DNA of 35,977 nucleotides, taken from positions 1 through 35,977 of the forward strand of contig CALCXY010000036.1 of assembly GCA_937906345.1 (NCBI GenBank), read 5' to 3'. The DNA comes from Candidatus Woesearchaeota archaeon (GTDB taxonomy: Archaea > Nanobdellota > Nanobdellia > Woesearchaeales > CALCXY01). The stretch's first letter is position 1; the number at the start of each line of letters is the position of its first letter. Below, piece by piece: positions 23,708 through 31,056 of the stretch. Both the position numbers and the translations under genes were made by a program. The notes under the pieces were generated by a model. That model was given only the letters and a program-made list of their open reading frames with translations, was not told the origin of the DNA and did not search any database.

Positions 23708-23715
23708 TATATAAA
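23708..23715 (-). promoter_or_regulatory. TATA box of PRC-barrel gene
   Basis: TTTATATA on the minus strand predicts a TSS near 23685 and a leader of about 22 bases that contains the Shine-Dalgarno site. Confidence 0.5.
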
Positions 23716-23770
23716 CTTTTCTTTCCACCAGTATACTAATCAAATTTATCATAGAAATTGAACAAACCAG

Positions 23771-23785
23771 GCTTGTTTAACAAGC
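23771..23785. promoter_or_regulatory. 15-bp palindrome adjoining the TraB-family gene TATA box
   Basis: GCTTGTT-T-AACAAGC is a perfect palindrome with 7-bp arms. It ends exactly where the TATA box begins, covering the BRE position. It is a candidate repressor or activator site. Confidence 0.45.
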
Positions 23786-23793
23786 TTTTTATA
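23786..23793 (+). promoter_or_regulatory. TATA box of TraB-family gene
   Basis: TTTTTATA centred 25-26 bp before the ATG at 23815. It lies inside the longer open frame, which argues against an upstream start. Confidence 0.55.
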
Positions 23794-23814
23794 CACACAA
23801 AAGCTCTCATATTT

Positions 23815-24504
23815 ATGAAATACAAAAACCTAACAATTATTGGAACATCTCATATATCTAAAGAATCCATGAATCAAGTGGAGAATTTTATAGAAAAGCA
23901 AAATCCAACAGTTGTTGCATTAGAATTAGATAAAAAACGCGCATATGCATTAATGCATGATCATATTAAAAGATCTATAGGGTTTTCAGATATTCGTAGA
24001 ATTGGATTTAAAGGCTACTTATTTTCTCTTATAGGTGCATGGGCTGAAAAAAAATTAGGAGATATGGTAGGAGTCTCTCCTGGAGATGAGATGAAAACCG
24101 CACTTAAATTAATAAAAAAGAATAACCTCAAAGTTGCTTATATTGATCAAGATATTGATATTACTCTAAAAAGGTTTTCTAAAACTTTAACATGGAAAGA
24201 AAAGTGGAATTTTATTGTTGATTTGTTTAGAGGATTTGTGTTAAAACAAAAAACATATACCTTTGATTTGAATAAAGTGCCTTCTAAAAAAATTGTAGAT
24301 AAAATGATTAAAGAAGTTAAGGTAAGATATCCTAATCTTTATCTTGTTCTAGTAAAGGAAAGAAATATCTTCATGGCTAAAAAACTCATGCATCTCATAA
24401 AACTTAAACCAGAGGATAAAATTTTAGCAATAGTTGGAGCAGGCCATGAAGAAGAAATGATTAAACTCATTAAAAAGAATATTAATAAATTTGATGCTGT
24501 GTAA
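23815..24504 (+). CDS. TraB family protein (TraB/PrgY/GumN-like)
   Basis: A 229-residue protein of the TraB fold, related to PrgY and GumN and thought to be metalloprotease-like. Visible features are the N-terminal LTIIGTSHISKES (His in a GTSH motif), NPTVVALELDKKRA with the conserved glutamate, the KVAYIDQDID strand, the arginine-rich RNIFMAKKL, and the closing IVGAGHEEEM with a second GxxH. No transmembrane segment is obvious in this version, unlike longer family members. I chose the ATG at 23815 over a TTG at 23758 because a TATA box lies between the two. Catalytic activity has not been established for most archaeal members. Confidence 0.82.
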   Translation: MKYKNLTIIGTSHISKESMNQVENFIEKQNPTVVALELDKKRAYALMHDHIKRSIGFSDIRRIGFKGYLFSLIGAWAEKKLGDMVGVSPGDEMKTALKLIKKNNLKVAYIDQDIDITLKRFSKTLTWKEKWNFIVDLFRGFVLKQKTYTFDLNKVPSKKIVDKMIKEVKVRYPNLYLVLVKERNIFMAKKLMHLIKLKPEDKILAIVGAGHEEEMIKLIKKNINKFDAV

Positions 24505-24516
24505 ATTTACAAAACC

Positions 24517-24524
24517 TTTTTATA
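24517..24524 (+). promoter_or_regulatory. TATA box of M50 protease operon
   Basis: TTTTTATA centred 26-27 bp before the ATG at 24547. Confidence 0.55.
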
Positions 24525-24546
24525 CCTCAATTCTCAATTCTAACCT

Positions 24547-25302
24547 ATGGCTACAGGACTGAGAAACTATTGGGATAAAGTTAAACGTTATTATCCTTTT
24601 AATAAAGATGAGAAAAAAGCATTGTTAATTACAACAGTGGTATTAGCATTTATAATTGGGTTTAATGATGGTTCCTCTCAATTTAATTTATCAAAATGGT
24701 TATTACATTTCATTTTTATTTTTATAGGTGTAGGAATATCTGTTCTTTTTCATGAATCAGGGCATAGATTAGTAGCATTTCCTGCTGGATTTAAGGTTGA
24801 ATATCAATTATGGTGGTATGGATTAGTTATTGGAATAATATTTGCACTCTTCTCTAAAGGTAATATTTGGATATTAGTACCTGGGGGGATTTGGGCTCAT
24901 CACATGCTTATTCATAGACTAGGATTTTTTAGATATGGTCCTAACACGTTTGCTATAAGTGTAATTGCGTTATCTGGTCCTTTAGCAAGCATTATTTGTG
25001 CAACTCTTATAAAAACCATTCAATGGATTTTTTTCTCAGCAGGATCTCCTTTTTTACAAAAACTATTTATCTTTAATCTTGCCTATGCTGTTTGGAGTTT
25101 AATTCCTATTCCTCCATTGGATGGAAGTAAAGTATTTTTCCACTCTAGATTAACTTTTGCTTTCATTTTTGGATGTGTGTTAGGATATACCGTATTAGCA
25201 GCGTTTGGAATATTCTCTTGGATTTTAGCACTGATTATAGGAGGATTAATATGGTTAGTGTATTATGTTTACTTTGAAGTTGGAGCATGGGTGAAATATT
25301 AA
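24547..25302 (+). CDS. Site-2 protease family zinc metalloprotease (M50)
   Basis: A 251-residue intramembrane protease with about six hydrophobic segments. The zinc site HExxH is LFHESGHRL (His69, Glu70, His73). The second metal motif is NLAYAVWSLIPIPPLDGSKV, in which Asp192 is the third ligand. Such enzymes cut membrane-bound substrates within the bilayer, often to release regulators. The substrate here is unknown. A leaderless-type TATA box lies upstream. The stop overlaps the next membrane protein gene by one base (TAATG), so the two are probably co-translated. Confidence 0.92.
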   Translation: MATGLRNYWDKVKRYYPFNKDEKKALLITTVVLAFIIGFNDGSSQFNLSKWLLHFIFIFIGVGISVLFHESGHRLVAFPAGFKVEYQLWWYGLVIGIIFALFSKGNIWILVPGGIWAHHMLIHRLGFFRYGPNTFAISVIALSGPLASIICATLIKTIQWIFFSAGSPFLQKLFIFNLAYAVWSLIPIPPLDGSKVFFHSRLTFAFIFGCVLGYTVLAAFGIFSWILALIIGGLIWLVYYVYFEVGAWVKY

Positions 25303-25640
25303 TGGCAAAGATTGATTTATGGCAAAATTGGCCTGAATGGATGGCTTTATTCCTACTTTTAGTAGGATTTATTTTTGCAACAGTCGCTACATCCGCTGTA
25401 ATGAGTTATCTTATTATTTTTTTATCAGGAGGACTTTTTGGAAGACTTTGGTATAGTATGAAGAAAAATTTTCAATTCTCTTTTTTCATGGTTATTATAG
25501 GTTTCCTTATAGGATATCTTTTAGGAGGTTCTTTTATTAGGTATGGTAATAAAGGAATTATGATCATTTTCTTTGTATTTGGATGGGTTGCAGCGTATTA
25601 TTTACATATAAGAGGCATTATTAAGTCAAGAGCAGTTTAG
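25302..25640 (+). CDS. Small polytopic membrane protein, operon partner of M50 protease
   Basis: 112 residues with about four hydrophobic helices (near 14-32, 36-50, 60-82 and 88-104) and short hydrophilic ends (MAKIDLWQNWPEW, IRGIIKSRAV). The family is not recognised. The ATG at 25302 overlaps the M50 stop (TAATG) and follows GGGTGA about eight bases upstream, so I prefer it to an ATG at 25287. Tight coupling to the protease suggests a partner or substrate-adaptor role (inference from position only). Confidence 0.68.
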   Translation: MAKIDLWQNWPEWMALFLLLVGFIFATVATSAVMSYLIIFLSGGLFGRLWYSMKKNFQFSFFMVIIGFLIGYLLGGSFIRYGNKGIMIIFFVFGWVAAYYLHIRGIIKSRAV

Positions 25641-25662
25641 CACTGGACAACTATACCAAACG

Positions 25663-25670
25663 TATATAAA
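25663..25670 (+). promoter_or_regulatory. TATA box of hef operon
   Basis: TATATAAA centred 26-27 bp before the ATG at 25693. Confidence 0.65.
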
Positions 25671-25692
25671 GAATTCTACCCTATTAAATTGT

Positions 25693-27912
25693 ATGATAAA
25701 GAATTTTAAACCTCGTTTATATCAAGAAACTATATTTGCTACCTGTGTCTCAAAAAATACATTAGTTGTATTACCTACTGGAATGGGGAAGACTAATATT
25801 TTTTTAATGGTTGCGTCTCAAAGATTAAAACAATACCCATCTTCTAAAATTTTATTTATTGGACCTACTAGACCTTTAATCGAGCAATATAAAAACGTTT
25901 TTACAAATCATTTTGAGATAGATGAAAACTTAGTTACAATGTTTACAGGGCAAGTAACTCCAAAAAAACGTGCAGAGCTCTGGAAAACCTCTCAAATCAT
26001 TTTCTCAACACCTCAAGGATTAGAAAATGATATTTTAAGTAAACGTATTGACTTAAGTGATGTCTCCTTATTAGGGGTGGATGAGGCTCATAGGTCAACT
26101 GGGGACTATGCTTATGTTTTTGTGGCAAAACAATATAATAAATCTGCTCGCTTCCCTAGAATCTTAGCGTTAACAGCATCTCCTGGGTCTGATGTAGAAA
26201 CAATAGGGGAAGTTTGTAAAAACTTGTATATTGAAGAAATAGAGGTAAGAACTGATTCTGATCCAGATGTGAAACCTTATGTACAAGATGTCAAAGTAGA
26301 TTGGGTTAAAGTGGATCTCCCTGAATCATTTTCTTCCATCAAAAAATATTTAGAGCAATTTTTATTAGAAAGATATCAAAAACTTAAATCTTGGGATCTT
26401 TTACCTAAGTCAAATTTTAAATATGTATCAAAAACAGACCTTTTAACATTATCTGCCCAAATTAGAGGTCGCATCTCCTCAGGTGAAAAAGATCCAGTAT
26501 TATGGGGGGGCATTTCAATATTAGCTGAGATAATGAAAGTAGGCCATGCTGTTGAATTATTAGAAACTCAAGGTATTGAAGCATTATATATGTATTTGAA
26601 AAATTTAAATGATCAATCTTTAACTACTAAAGTTAAAGCAGTTAAGAATTTAGTAAAAGATCTAAACTTTAGAAGTGCATTAATCAAAACAGATTCATTA
26701 TATGAGGAAAAGGTTATGCATCCTAAACTTATTGAGCTTTTAAAAATTGTTAAAGAGGAAATCAAGCAAGAAGATGCAAAACTAATTGTGTTTAATAATT
26801 TTAGAGATAATGCTGTTGAAGTAGAAAGAGAACTCAACAAAGTAAAAAATGTTAGAGCTAAATTATTTGTTGGGCAAACCAAAAAAGGAGAAACAGGTAT
26901 GTCCCAAAAAGTGCAAAAAGAAGTTATAGAGAAATTTTCAAAAGGAACGTATAATATTTTGGTTGCTACTTCTATTGGCGAAGAAGGATTAGATATTCCA
27001 AAAGTTGACGCTGTTGTTTTTTATGAACCAGTTGCATCTGCAATTAGATCAATTCAAAGACGAGGTCGAACAGGACGTTTAGAAAGAGGAAAAGTTATCA
27101 TTCTTATGGCTAAAAATACAAGGGATGAAGGATACAGATGGGCGGCTCATCATAAAGAAAAAAGAATGTATAGAACTTTAGATGCTTTAAAAGAAAAACT
27201 ATCTCAAATCCTTGGGAAAAATAATGATCAAAATTTGAATAAATTTATTCCAAAAGAAGAAGCAGTAAAAATATATGTAGATCATAGAGAAAAAGGATCT
27301 GGGGTAATTAAAGAATTAGCAAATAAAAATGTTGAGATTCAATTAGAACAACTACCCCATGCTGATTTTATTTTAAGTAATCGTGTTGCAGTTGAATTTA
27401 AAAACACAGAAGATTTTATTCAAAGTATTATTGATGGTAGATTACTTATACAATTAAAAGATTTGAAAGTAAATTTTCCAAGACCTCTTGTTATTATAGA
27501 AGGCCAGGAAGATTTATACTCTATCAGGAATATTCATGAAAACGCAATCCGTGGAATGTTATCAACTATAGCAGTTAGTTATGGAATTCCCATACTAAGA
27601 ACAAAAAACCCTAAAGACACAGCAGGATTATTATATACTATTGCAAAACGTGAACAAGAAGCATTATCTAAAGATTTTTCTTTACACGGAGAAAAAAGAG
27701 AAATGTCTTTGACTAAATGGCAGGAGTTTATTGTTTCCTCATTCCCAGGAATTGGACCTGCTTTAGCTAAACCATTATTAAAAAGATTTAAAACAATTAA
27801 GAAATTAATAAATGCTAAAGAATCTACTCTTCAAAAAGTAGACAAAATTGGTCCAACTAAAGCAAGAAGAATAAAAGAAGTGTTGGAAAAGGAGTATACA
27901 GATGAAAAATAA
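25693..27912 (+). CDS. hef: Hef helicase-nuclease (XPF/FANCM-like)
   Basis: An archaeal fork-repair enzyme of 739 residues. The helicase half shows Walker A LPTGMGKT (27-34), DEAH (130-133), TASPGS, and motif VI QRRGRTGR. The ERCC4 nuclease half (about 530-650) starts with IYVDHREKGSGV. A tandem HhH domain (SFPGIGPALAKPLLKRFK and VDKIGPTKARRIKEVL) closes the protein. In the nuclease core ADFILSNRVAVEFKNTEDF, Asp558, Glu568, Lys570 and Asp574 are kept, but the arginine of the ERK motif is Phe569. The gene overlaps the downstream Nudix gene by 11 bp, so they form an operon. Confidence 0.95.
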   Translation: MIKNFKPRLYQETIFATCVSKNTLVVLPTGMGKTNIFLMVASQRLKQYPSSKILFIGPTRPLIEQYKNVFTNHFEIDENLVTMFTGQVTPKKRAELWKTSQIIFSTPQGLENDILSKRIDLSDVSLLGVDEAHRSTGDYAYVFVAKQYNKSARFPRILALTASPGSDVETIGEVCKNLYIEEIEVRTDSDPDVKPYVQDVKVDWVKVDLPESFSSIKKYLEQFLLERYQKLKSWDLLPKSNFKYVSKTDLLTLSAQIRGRISSGEKDPVLWGGISILAEIMKVGHAVELLETQGIEALYMYLKNLNDQSLTTKVKAVKNLVKDLNFRSALIKTDSLYEEKVMHPKLIELLKIVKEEIKQEDAKLIVFNNFRDNAVEVERELNKVKNVRAKLFVGQTKKGETGMSQKVQKEVIEKFSKGTYNILVATSIGEEGLDIPKVDAVVFYEPVASAIRSIQRRGRTGRLERGKVIILMAKNTRDEGYRWAAHHKEKRMYRTLDALKEKLSQILGKNNDQNLNKFIPKEEAVKIYVDHREKGSGVIKELANKNVEIQLEQLPHADFILSNRVAVEFKNTEDFIQSIIDGRLLIQLKDLKVNFPRPLVIIEGQEDLYSIRNIHENAIRGMLSTIAVSYGIPILRTKNPKDTAGLLYTIAKREQEALSKDFSLHGEKREMSLTKWQEFIVSSFPGIGPALAKPLLKRFKTIKKLINAKESTLQKVDKIGPTKARRIKEVLEKEYTDEK

Positions 27913-28456
27913 GAATGTGAAAGTTGTGTTTGAGGGAAACATCTTTCAAGTTATCCAAGAAACAAAAAAGCATGGAGAACATACAATTAATATGGAATAT
28001 GTTAAGAGGGCTCCTGGTGTGAGAGTTATTGTTGTTAAAGATAATAAAATTTTACTTAATGAAGAAATCCGTCATCATCCTGAAGGATTAGATTATCGAA
28101 TTCCTGGAGGTAAAGTTTATGATTCTCTAATAGATTTTAAAAAAGCATTAGATGATAAAGTTGATCTAAAAAAAGCAGCAGAAATCGCTGGAATCAGAGA
28201 AATTGAAGAAGAAACAGGTCATCATGTCAAGAATCTTAAGTTTCACCATATTAGTCAAGGTGGTGCAAGTATTCATTTTGAATTATACTTTTTTACAACT
28301 TCTGATTGTAACAAAACAGTTCAAAAACTTGAACCTGGTGAACAAATCAAACCTGTTTGGAAATCATATGATGAAGTTAAAGAAATGTGTTATAAAAAAG
28401 AAATTAAAGAAGATATATCTGCAGCAGTTTTATTAAGATTTCTTAAAGACAAGTAA
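27902..28456 (+). CDS. Nudix hydrolase
   Basis: A 184-residue Nudix-fold pyrophosphohydrolase, perhaps of the ADP-ribose pyrophosphatase type. The Nudix helix is clear as R99-E-I-E-E-E-T-G106, preceded by YRIPGGKV at 65-72. The distance between this glycine pair and the arginine is about 15 residues longer than in the standard box, so the loop DSLIDFKKALDDKVDLKK is an insertion. RVIVVKDNKILLNEEIRHHP is the usual beta strand before the box. The start lies inside the hef frame (11-bp overlap). The substrate is unknown. Confidence 0.85.
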   Translation: MKNKNVKVVFEGNIFQVIQETKKHGEHTINMEYVKRAPGVRVIVVKDNKILLNEEIRHHPEGLDYRIPGGKVYDSLIDFKKALDDKVDLKKAAEIAGIREIEEETGHHVKNLKFHHISQGGASIHFELYFFTTSDCNKTVQKLEPGEQIKPVWKSYDEVKEMCYKKEIKEDISAAVLLRFLKDK

Positions 28457-28460
28457 CTCT

Positions 28461-28574
28461 ATGAGCTTTACCCGTTTACAACTGGCTCAGGAGTCCTGGG
28501 GTGGGCGGTCGGGGGTAGTTAGAGCGAAGCCTTAAACTGTTTTTAGGCTGGCGGGTCGTTTCCTCATCAAAACA
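28461..28574. ncRNA. Candidate structured noncoding RNA, GC-rich intergenic segment
   Basis: This gap between the Nudix and htpX genes is sharply GC-rich (36 of 60 bases at 28481-28540) in an AT-rich chromosome. It can fold into a long closed structure. ATGAG (28461-28465) pairs with CTCAT (28563-28567), and ACCCG pairs with CGGGT just inside. Local hairpins AGGA-G-TCCT and AGCCT...AGGCT (about 28528-28549) lie within. An ACA triplet follows the closing stem (28572-28574), as in H/ACA guide RNAs, but no kink-turn or pseudouridylation pocket was identified. A weak TATA-like TTTTATTA at 28428-28435 would suit the plus strand. Identity and strand are unresolved; I excluded tRNA and 5S by eye. 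Confidence 0.4.
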
Positions 28575-28606
28575 TAATAATTAATTCTCTTAAACAAATC
28601 AAAGAA

Positions 28607-29452
28607 TTAAACCTTTTCCAACCTTCTTACTCTTTCTGAAGTTGGAGGATGAGTAGAAAACAATTTTACTAAACCTCTTCCTCTAAAAGGATTCGCTATC
28701 ATTAAATGCGCTGTTGTCTCAGTTGCAGCTCCTGACCTAAGTGGATGCACATTAATATCACTACTAATTTTCTTTAAAGCACTAGATAATCCTTTCCCAT
28801 TACCTAAATTTTTAGCAGCAGTAGCATCTGCAACAAATTCTCGAGATCTTGAAATAGCTAATTGAATAAGTGTAGCAATAAGAGGAGTGAGTAATCCTAA
28901 AACAAGCAATTCTATCATATTCCCACTATCTCTATCTCTTCCAAAACCTCCAAATAAAGCACCCCATCTTGCCATAAAAGCAATGTAGGAGATAATTCCT
29001 GCTATGGTAGCAGCTACTGTCGCAATAAGAGTATCTCTATTCTTAATATGTGCAGCTTCATGCGCAACCACACCTTTTAATTCCTCATCATCTAATCCAT
29101 CTAAGAGGCCTTGGTTACACGCTATTGAAGCTTTTTTATAGCTTGGCCCTGTTGCAAAGGCATTCATTTGTTGACTTGGAACAATATATACTCTAGGCAT
29201 AGGAATCCCACTTGCTTGAGCAACTTCCTTCACAATCTTATACATTCTATTATCTTTATCAGTAACTTGCTGAGCTTTATACATTCTTAGAATAACCTTA
29301 TGCCCCCAAAAGAAACTCCCTATATTTACGAGAATTGAGATAAATAATGCAATAAGTAAACCCCCTTGCCCAAAAAATGAGCCAATCCATAAAAGTAACC
29401 CTGTTAATAATCCTAAAAGTAATACTGTTTTAATTTGATTGAGGAAACTCAT
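28607..29452 (-). CDS. htpX: HtpX-type membrane zinc protease (M48)
   Basis: A membrane metalloprotease for quality control of membrane proteins. It has 281 residues and two N-terminal transmembrane helices (about 7-45), then YIVPSQQMNAFATG, the zinc motif VAHEAAHIKNRD (His131, Glu132, His135), two more membrane segments (143-162 and 180-200), the third ligand Glu205 in SRSREFVADA, and the C-terminal STHPPTSERVRRLE. The motif order and size match archaeal and bacterial HtpX. The promoter is of the leaderless type. It is divergent from the primase gene. Confidence 0.95.
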   Translation of the reverse strand: MSFLNQIKTVLLLGLLTGLLLWIGSFFGQGGLLIALFISILVNIGSFFWGHKVILRMYKAQQVTDKDNRMYKIVKEVAQASGIPMPRVYIVPSQQMNAFATGPSYKKASIACNQGLLDGLDDEELKGVVAHEAAHIKNRDTLIATVAATIAGIISYIAFMARWGALFGGFGRDRDSGNMIELLVLGLLTPLIATLIQLAISRSREFVADATAAKNLGNGKGLSSALKKISSDINVHPLRSGAATETTAHLMIANPFRGRGLVKLFSTHPPTSERVRRLEKV

Positions 29453-29474
29453 ATAATAAGGAAGAGTAAAATTG

Positions 29475-29482
29475 TTTAAATA
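29475..29482 (-). promoter_or_regulatory. TATA box of htpX
   Basis: TATTTAAA on the minus strand, centred 26-27 bp before the ATG at 29452. Confidence 0.55.
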
Positions 29483-29503
29483 ACTTGTGCATTAAGGAAA
29501 ATA

Positions 29504-29511
29504 GTTATAAA
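29504..29511 (+). promoter_or_regulatory. TATA box of the fused primase gene
   Basis: GTTATAAA centred 26-27 bp before the ATG at 29534. Confidence 0.55.
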
Positions 29512-29533
29512 GAATAAACCTTTACCTTTTTTT

Positions 29534-30853
29534 ATGAATAGTTCATCTACATTATCTACCCTTTTATTGTATTATAAAAGAGAAGACATTCAAAACGCAA
29601 TAGTTTCTTATGCAAAACAAAAAGAAGTAGCTATATCCTATAAAGGAGAGGGTTATGGTAAACGTCCAGACGTTTTAAAGTATCCTGCAGAAGTCTTAGA
29701 GTTAGTTCAACAAGGAGCAACATCATTTCACTGCTCTGAAGAGCGTTGGATAAACCCATTAACTATTGAAACTGGAATGAAACCTGGAGAGTTAAATGAA
29801 TTACGTGCAGGTTGGGATCTTGTTTTGGATATTGATTGTAAAGAATTATCATTTTCAACAATTGCTGCAGATATCTTAATAAAAGCAATAAAACATCATG
29901 GTGTTAAATCATTATCAGTAAAATTTTCAGGAAACCATGGATTTCATATTGGAATTCCTTTTGAAGCATTTCCTAAACTTGTAAATGGGCAAGAAACTAA
30001 GAATATTTTTCCAGAAGGCCCTAAGAAAATTGCTATTTACTTAATGCATATGATTAAAGATCCTTTGCGTGAAGCATTATTAAAAAAATATTCAATTGAT
30101 GAAATTGCAACTTTAACAAATAAAAAAGTCTCTGAGTGTTTTGAGGGTAAAGAATTTAATCCTCTTAATGTTGTAGAGATTGATACAATCTTATTAGCTT
30201 CTCGTCATTTATACAGAATGCCTTACTCATTAAATGAAAAATCAGGGTTAATCTCATTACCTATTAACCCAGATAAAATTCTTGATTTTCATAAAGCTTC
30301 TGCAATACCAAAGAATGTAAAAATTTCAAAAAACATTTTCCTAGACACATCATCAACAATTCCTGGAGAAGCAACTAAATTATTAGTTCAAGGATTAGAT
30401 TTTAAATTAGTAGAAGATAAAATTGAGATTGAAGAAAAAAAAGAATTTGAAGAAATTGAAATTAAAACCCCTTTTGAATTTTTCCCTCCATGTATGCAAT
30501 TACTCCAAAAAGGATTAAAGGATGGTAAAAAACGTTCTGTATTTTTAACTGTGAATTTTCTAAAAAAAGTAGGTTGGTCATATGAAGATATTGAAAAATA
30601 CTTGATAGAATGGAACAAAAAAAATGAAGAGCCTTTACGAGAAGTAAATATTTTAGGACAAATCCGTTATCATAAGCAAAATAAGAAAAATATGCTTCCT
30701 CCTAACTGTGATTCTAAGAATTATTATCCTGATATTGGTATTTGCAAACCTGATAATCTCTGCTCAAAAATTAAAAATCCAGTTGCATATGTAACGAGAA
30801 AGATTTTTGCTCATAATGCTAGTAAAAAACCTAAAAAAACCTCAAAATCCTAA
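29534..30853 (+). CDS. priS: DNA primase, catalytic (PriS-like) and Fe-S (PriL C-terminal-like) domains in one chain
   Basis: Makes RNA/DNA primers for replication. It has 439 residues. The catalytic part shows the metal-binding WDLVLDIDCKE (Asp99, Asp101), the nucleotide-binding SGNHGFHIGIP (132-142) and SRHLYRMPYSLNEKSGL (223-239). After an acidic linker (about 294-312) a helical domain carries four cysteines at 320, 392, 404 and 410 (FFPPCMQ, PPNCDS, GICKPD, NLCSKI), the pattern of the 4Fe-4S domain of the primase large subunit. Most archaea keep these on separate proteins. Single-chain primases are known from DPANN such as Nanoarchaeum. The tail KKPKKTSKS is basic. The mRNA is probably leaderless. 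Confidence 0.9.
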   Translation: MNSSSTLSTLLLYYKREDIQNAIVSYAKQKEVAISYKGEGYGKRPDVLKYPAEVLELVQQGATSFHCSEERWINPLTIETGMKPGELNELRAGWDLVLDIDCKELSFSTIAADILIKAIKHHGVKSLSVKFSGNHGFHIGIPFEAFPKLVNGQETKNIFPEGPKKIAIYLMHMIKDPLREALLKKYSIDEIATLTNKKVSECFEGKEFNPLNVVEIDTILLASRHLYRMPYSLNEKSGLISLPINPDKILDFHKASAIPKNVKISKNIFLDTSSTIPGEATKLLVQGLDFKLVEDKIEIEEKKEFEEIEIKTPFEFFPPCMQLLQKGLKDGKKRSVFLTVNFLKKVGWSYEDIEKYLIEWNKKNEEPLREVNILGQIRYHKQNKKNMLPPNCDSKNYYPDIGICKPDNLCSKIKNPVAYVTRKIFAHNASKKPKKTSKS

Positions 30854-30884
30854 CCTAAATTATGTATACTCCACAAGAGAAACC

Positions 30885-30892
30885 TTTATAAA
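30885..30892 (+). promoter_or_regulatory. TATA box of the ribosomal protein operon
   Basis: TTTATAAA preceded by a BRE-like GAAACC. It predicts a TSS near 30915 and therefore a leader of about 140 bases before the L3 start, by far the longest in the window. Confidence 0.65.
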
Positions 30893-30914
30893 CACCCTAC
30901 TTAATCCCTTCCTA

Positions 30915-31056
30915 GGTGTTTAAATAAGTATTAAATACATCATACATAAGCCTGAAAAGGGACTCTTTTCAGTACACAACTGGAACTTCTAAGAGAAGTC
31001 TTATGAAAAGGCTATTTTACCTAGGTAACTAGTAAACATAGAGGTAGGACTCTAAT
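30915..31056 (+). promoter_or_regulatory. Structured leader of the ribosomal protein operon
   Basis: Hairpin P2 is CTGAAAAG (30952-30959) with CTTTTCAG (30965-30972), eight perfect pairs and a 5-base loop. Hairpin P3 is ACTTCT (30985-30990) with AGAAGT (30994-30999). AGCC (30949-30952) can pair with GGCT (31010-31013) to enclose both. TGAAAAG recurs at 31004-31010, so CTTTTCA can pair with either copy. A 9-codon frame MKRLFYLGN runs from 31003 to 31032. CCTAGGT is repeated at 30911-30917 and 31020-31026. A GAGGT ribosome binding site lies at 31041-31045. This looks like an autoregulatory leader (inference). Confidence 0.5.

Noticed and set aside
23758-23814. TTG start of the TraB-family gene 19 codons upstream
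   Set aside because: A palindrome and a TATA box occupy this stretch, and the spacing points to the ATG at 23815.
28461-28574. tRNA, 5S rRNA or SRP RNA
   Set aside because: No T-arm consensus, no cloverleaf, no 5S loop motifs and no SRP helix 8 motif could be found by eye. It is kept only as an unassigned structured RNA candidate.
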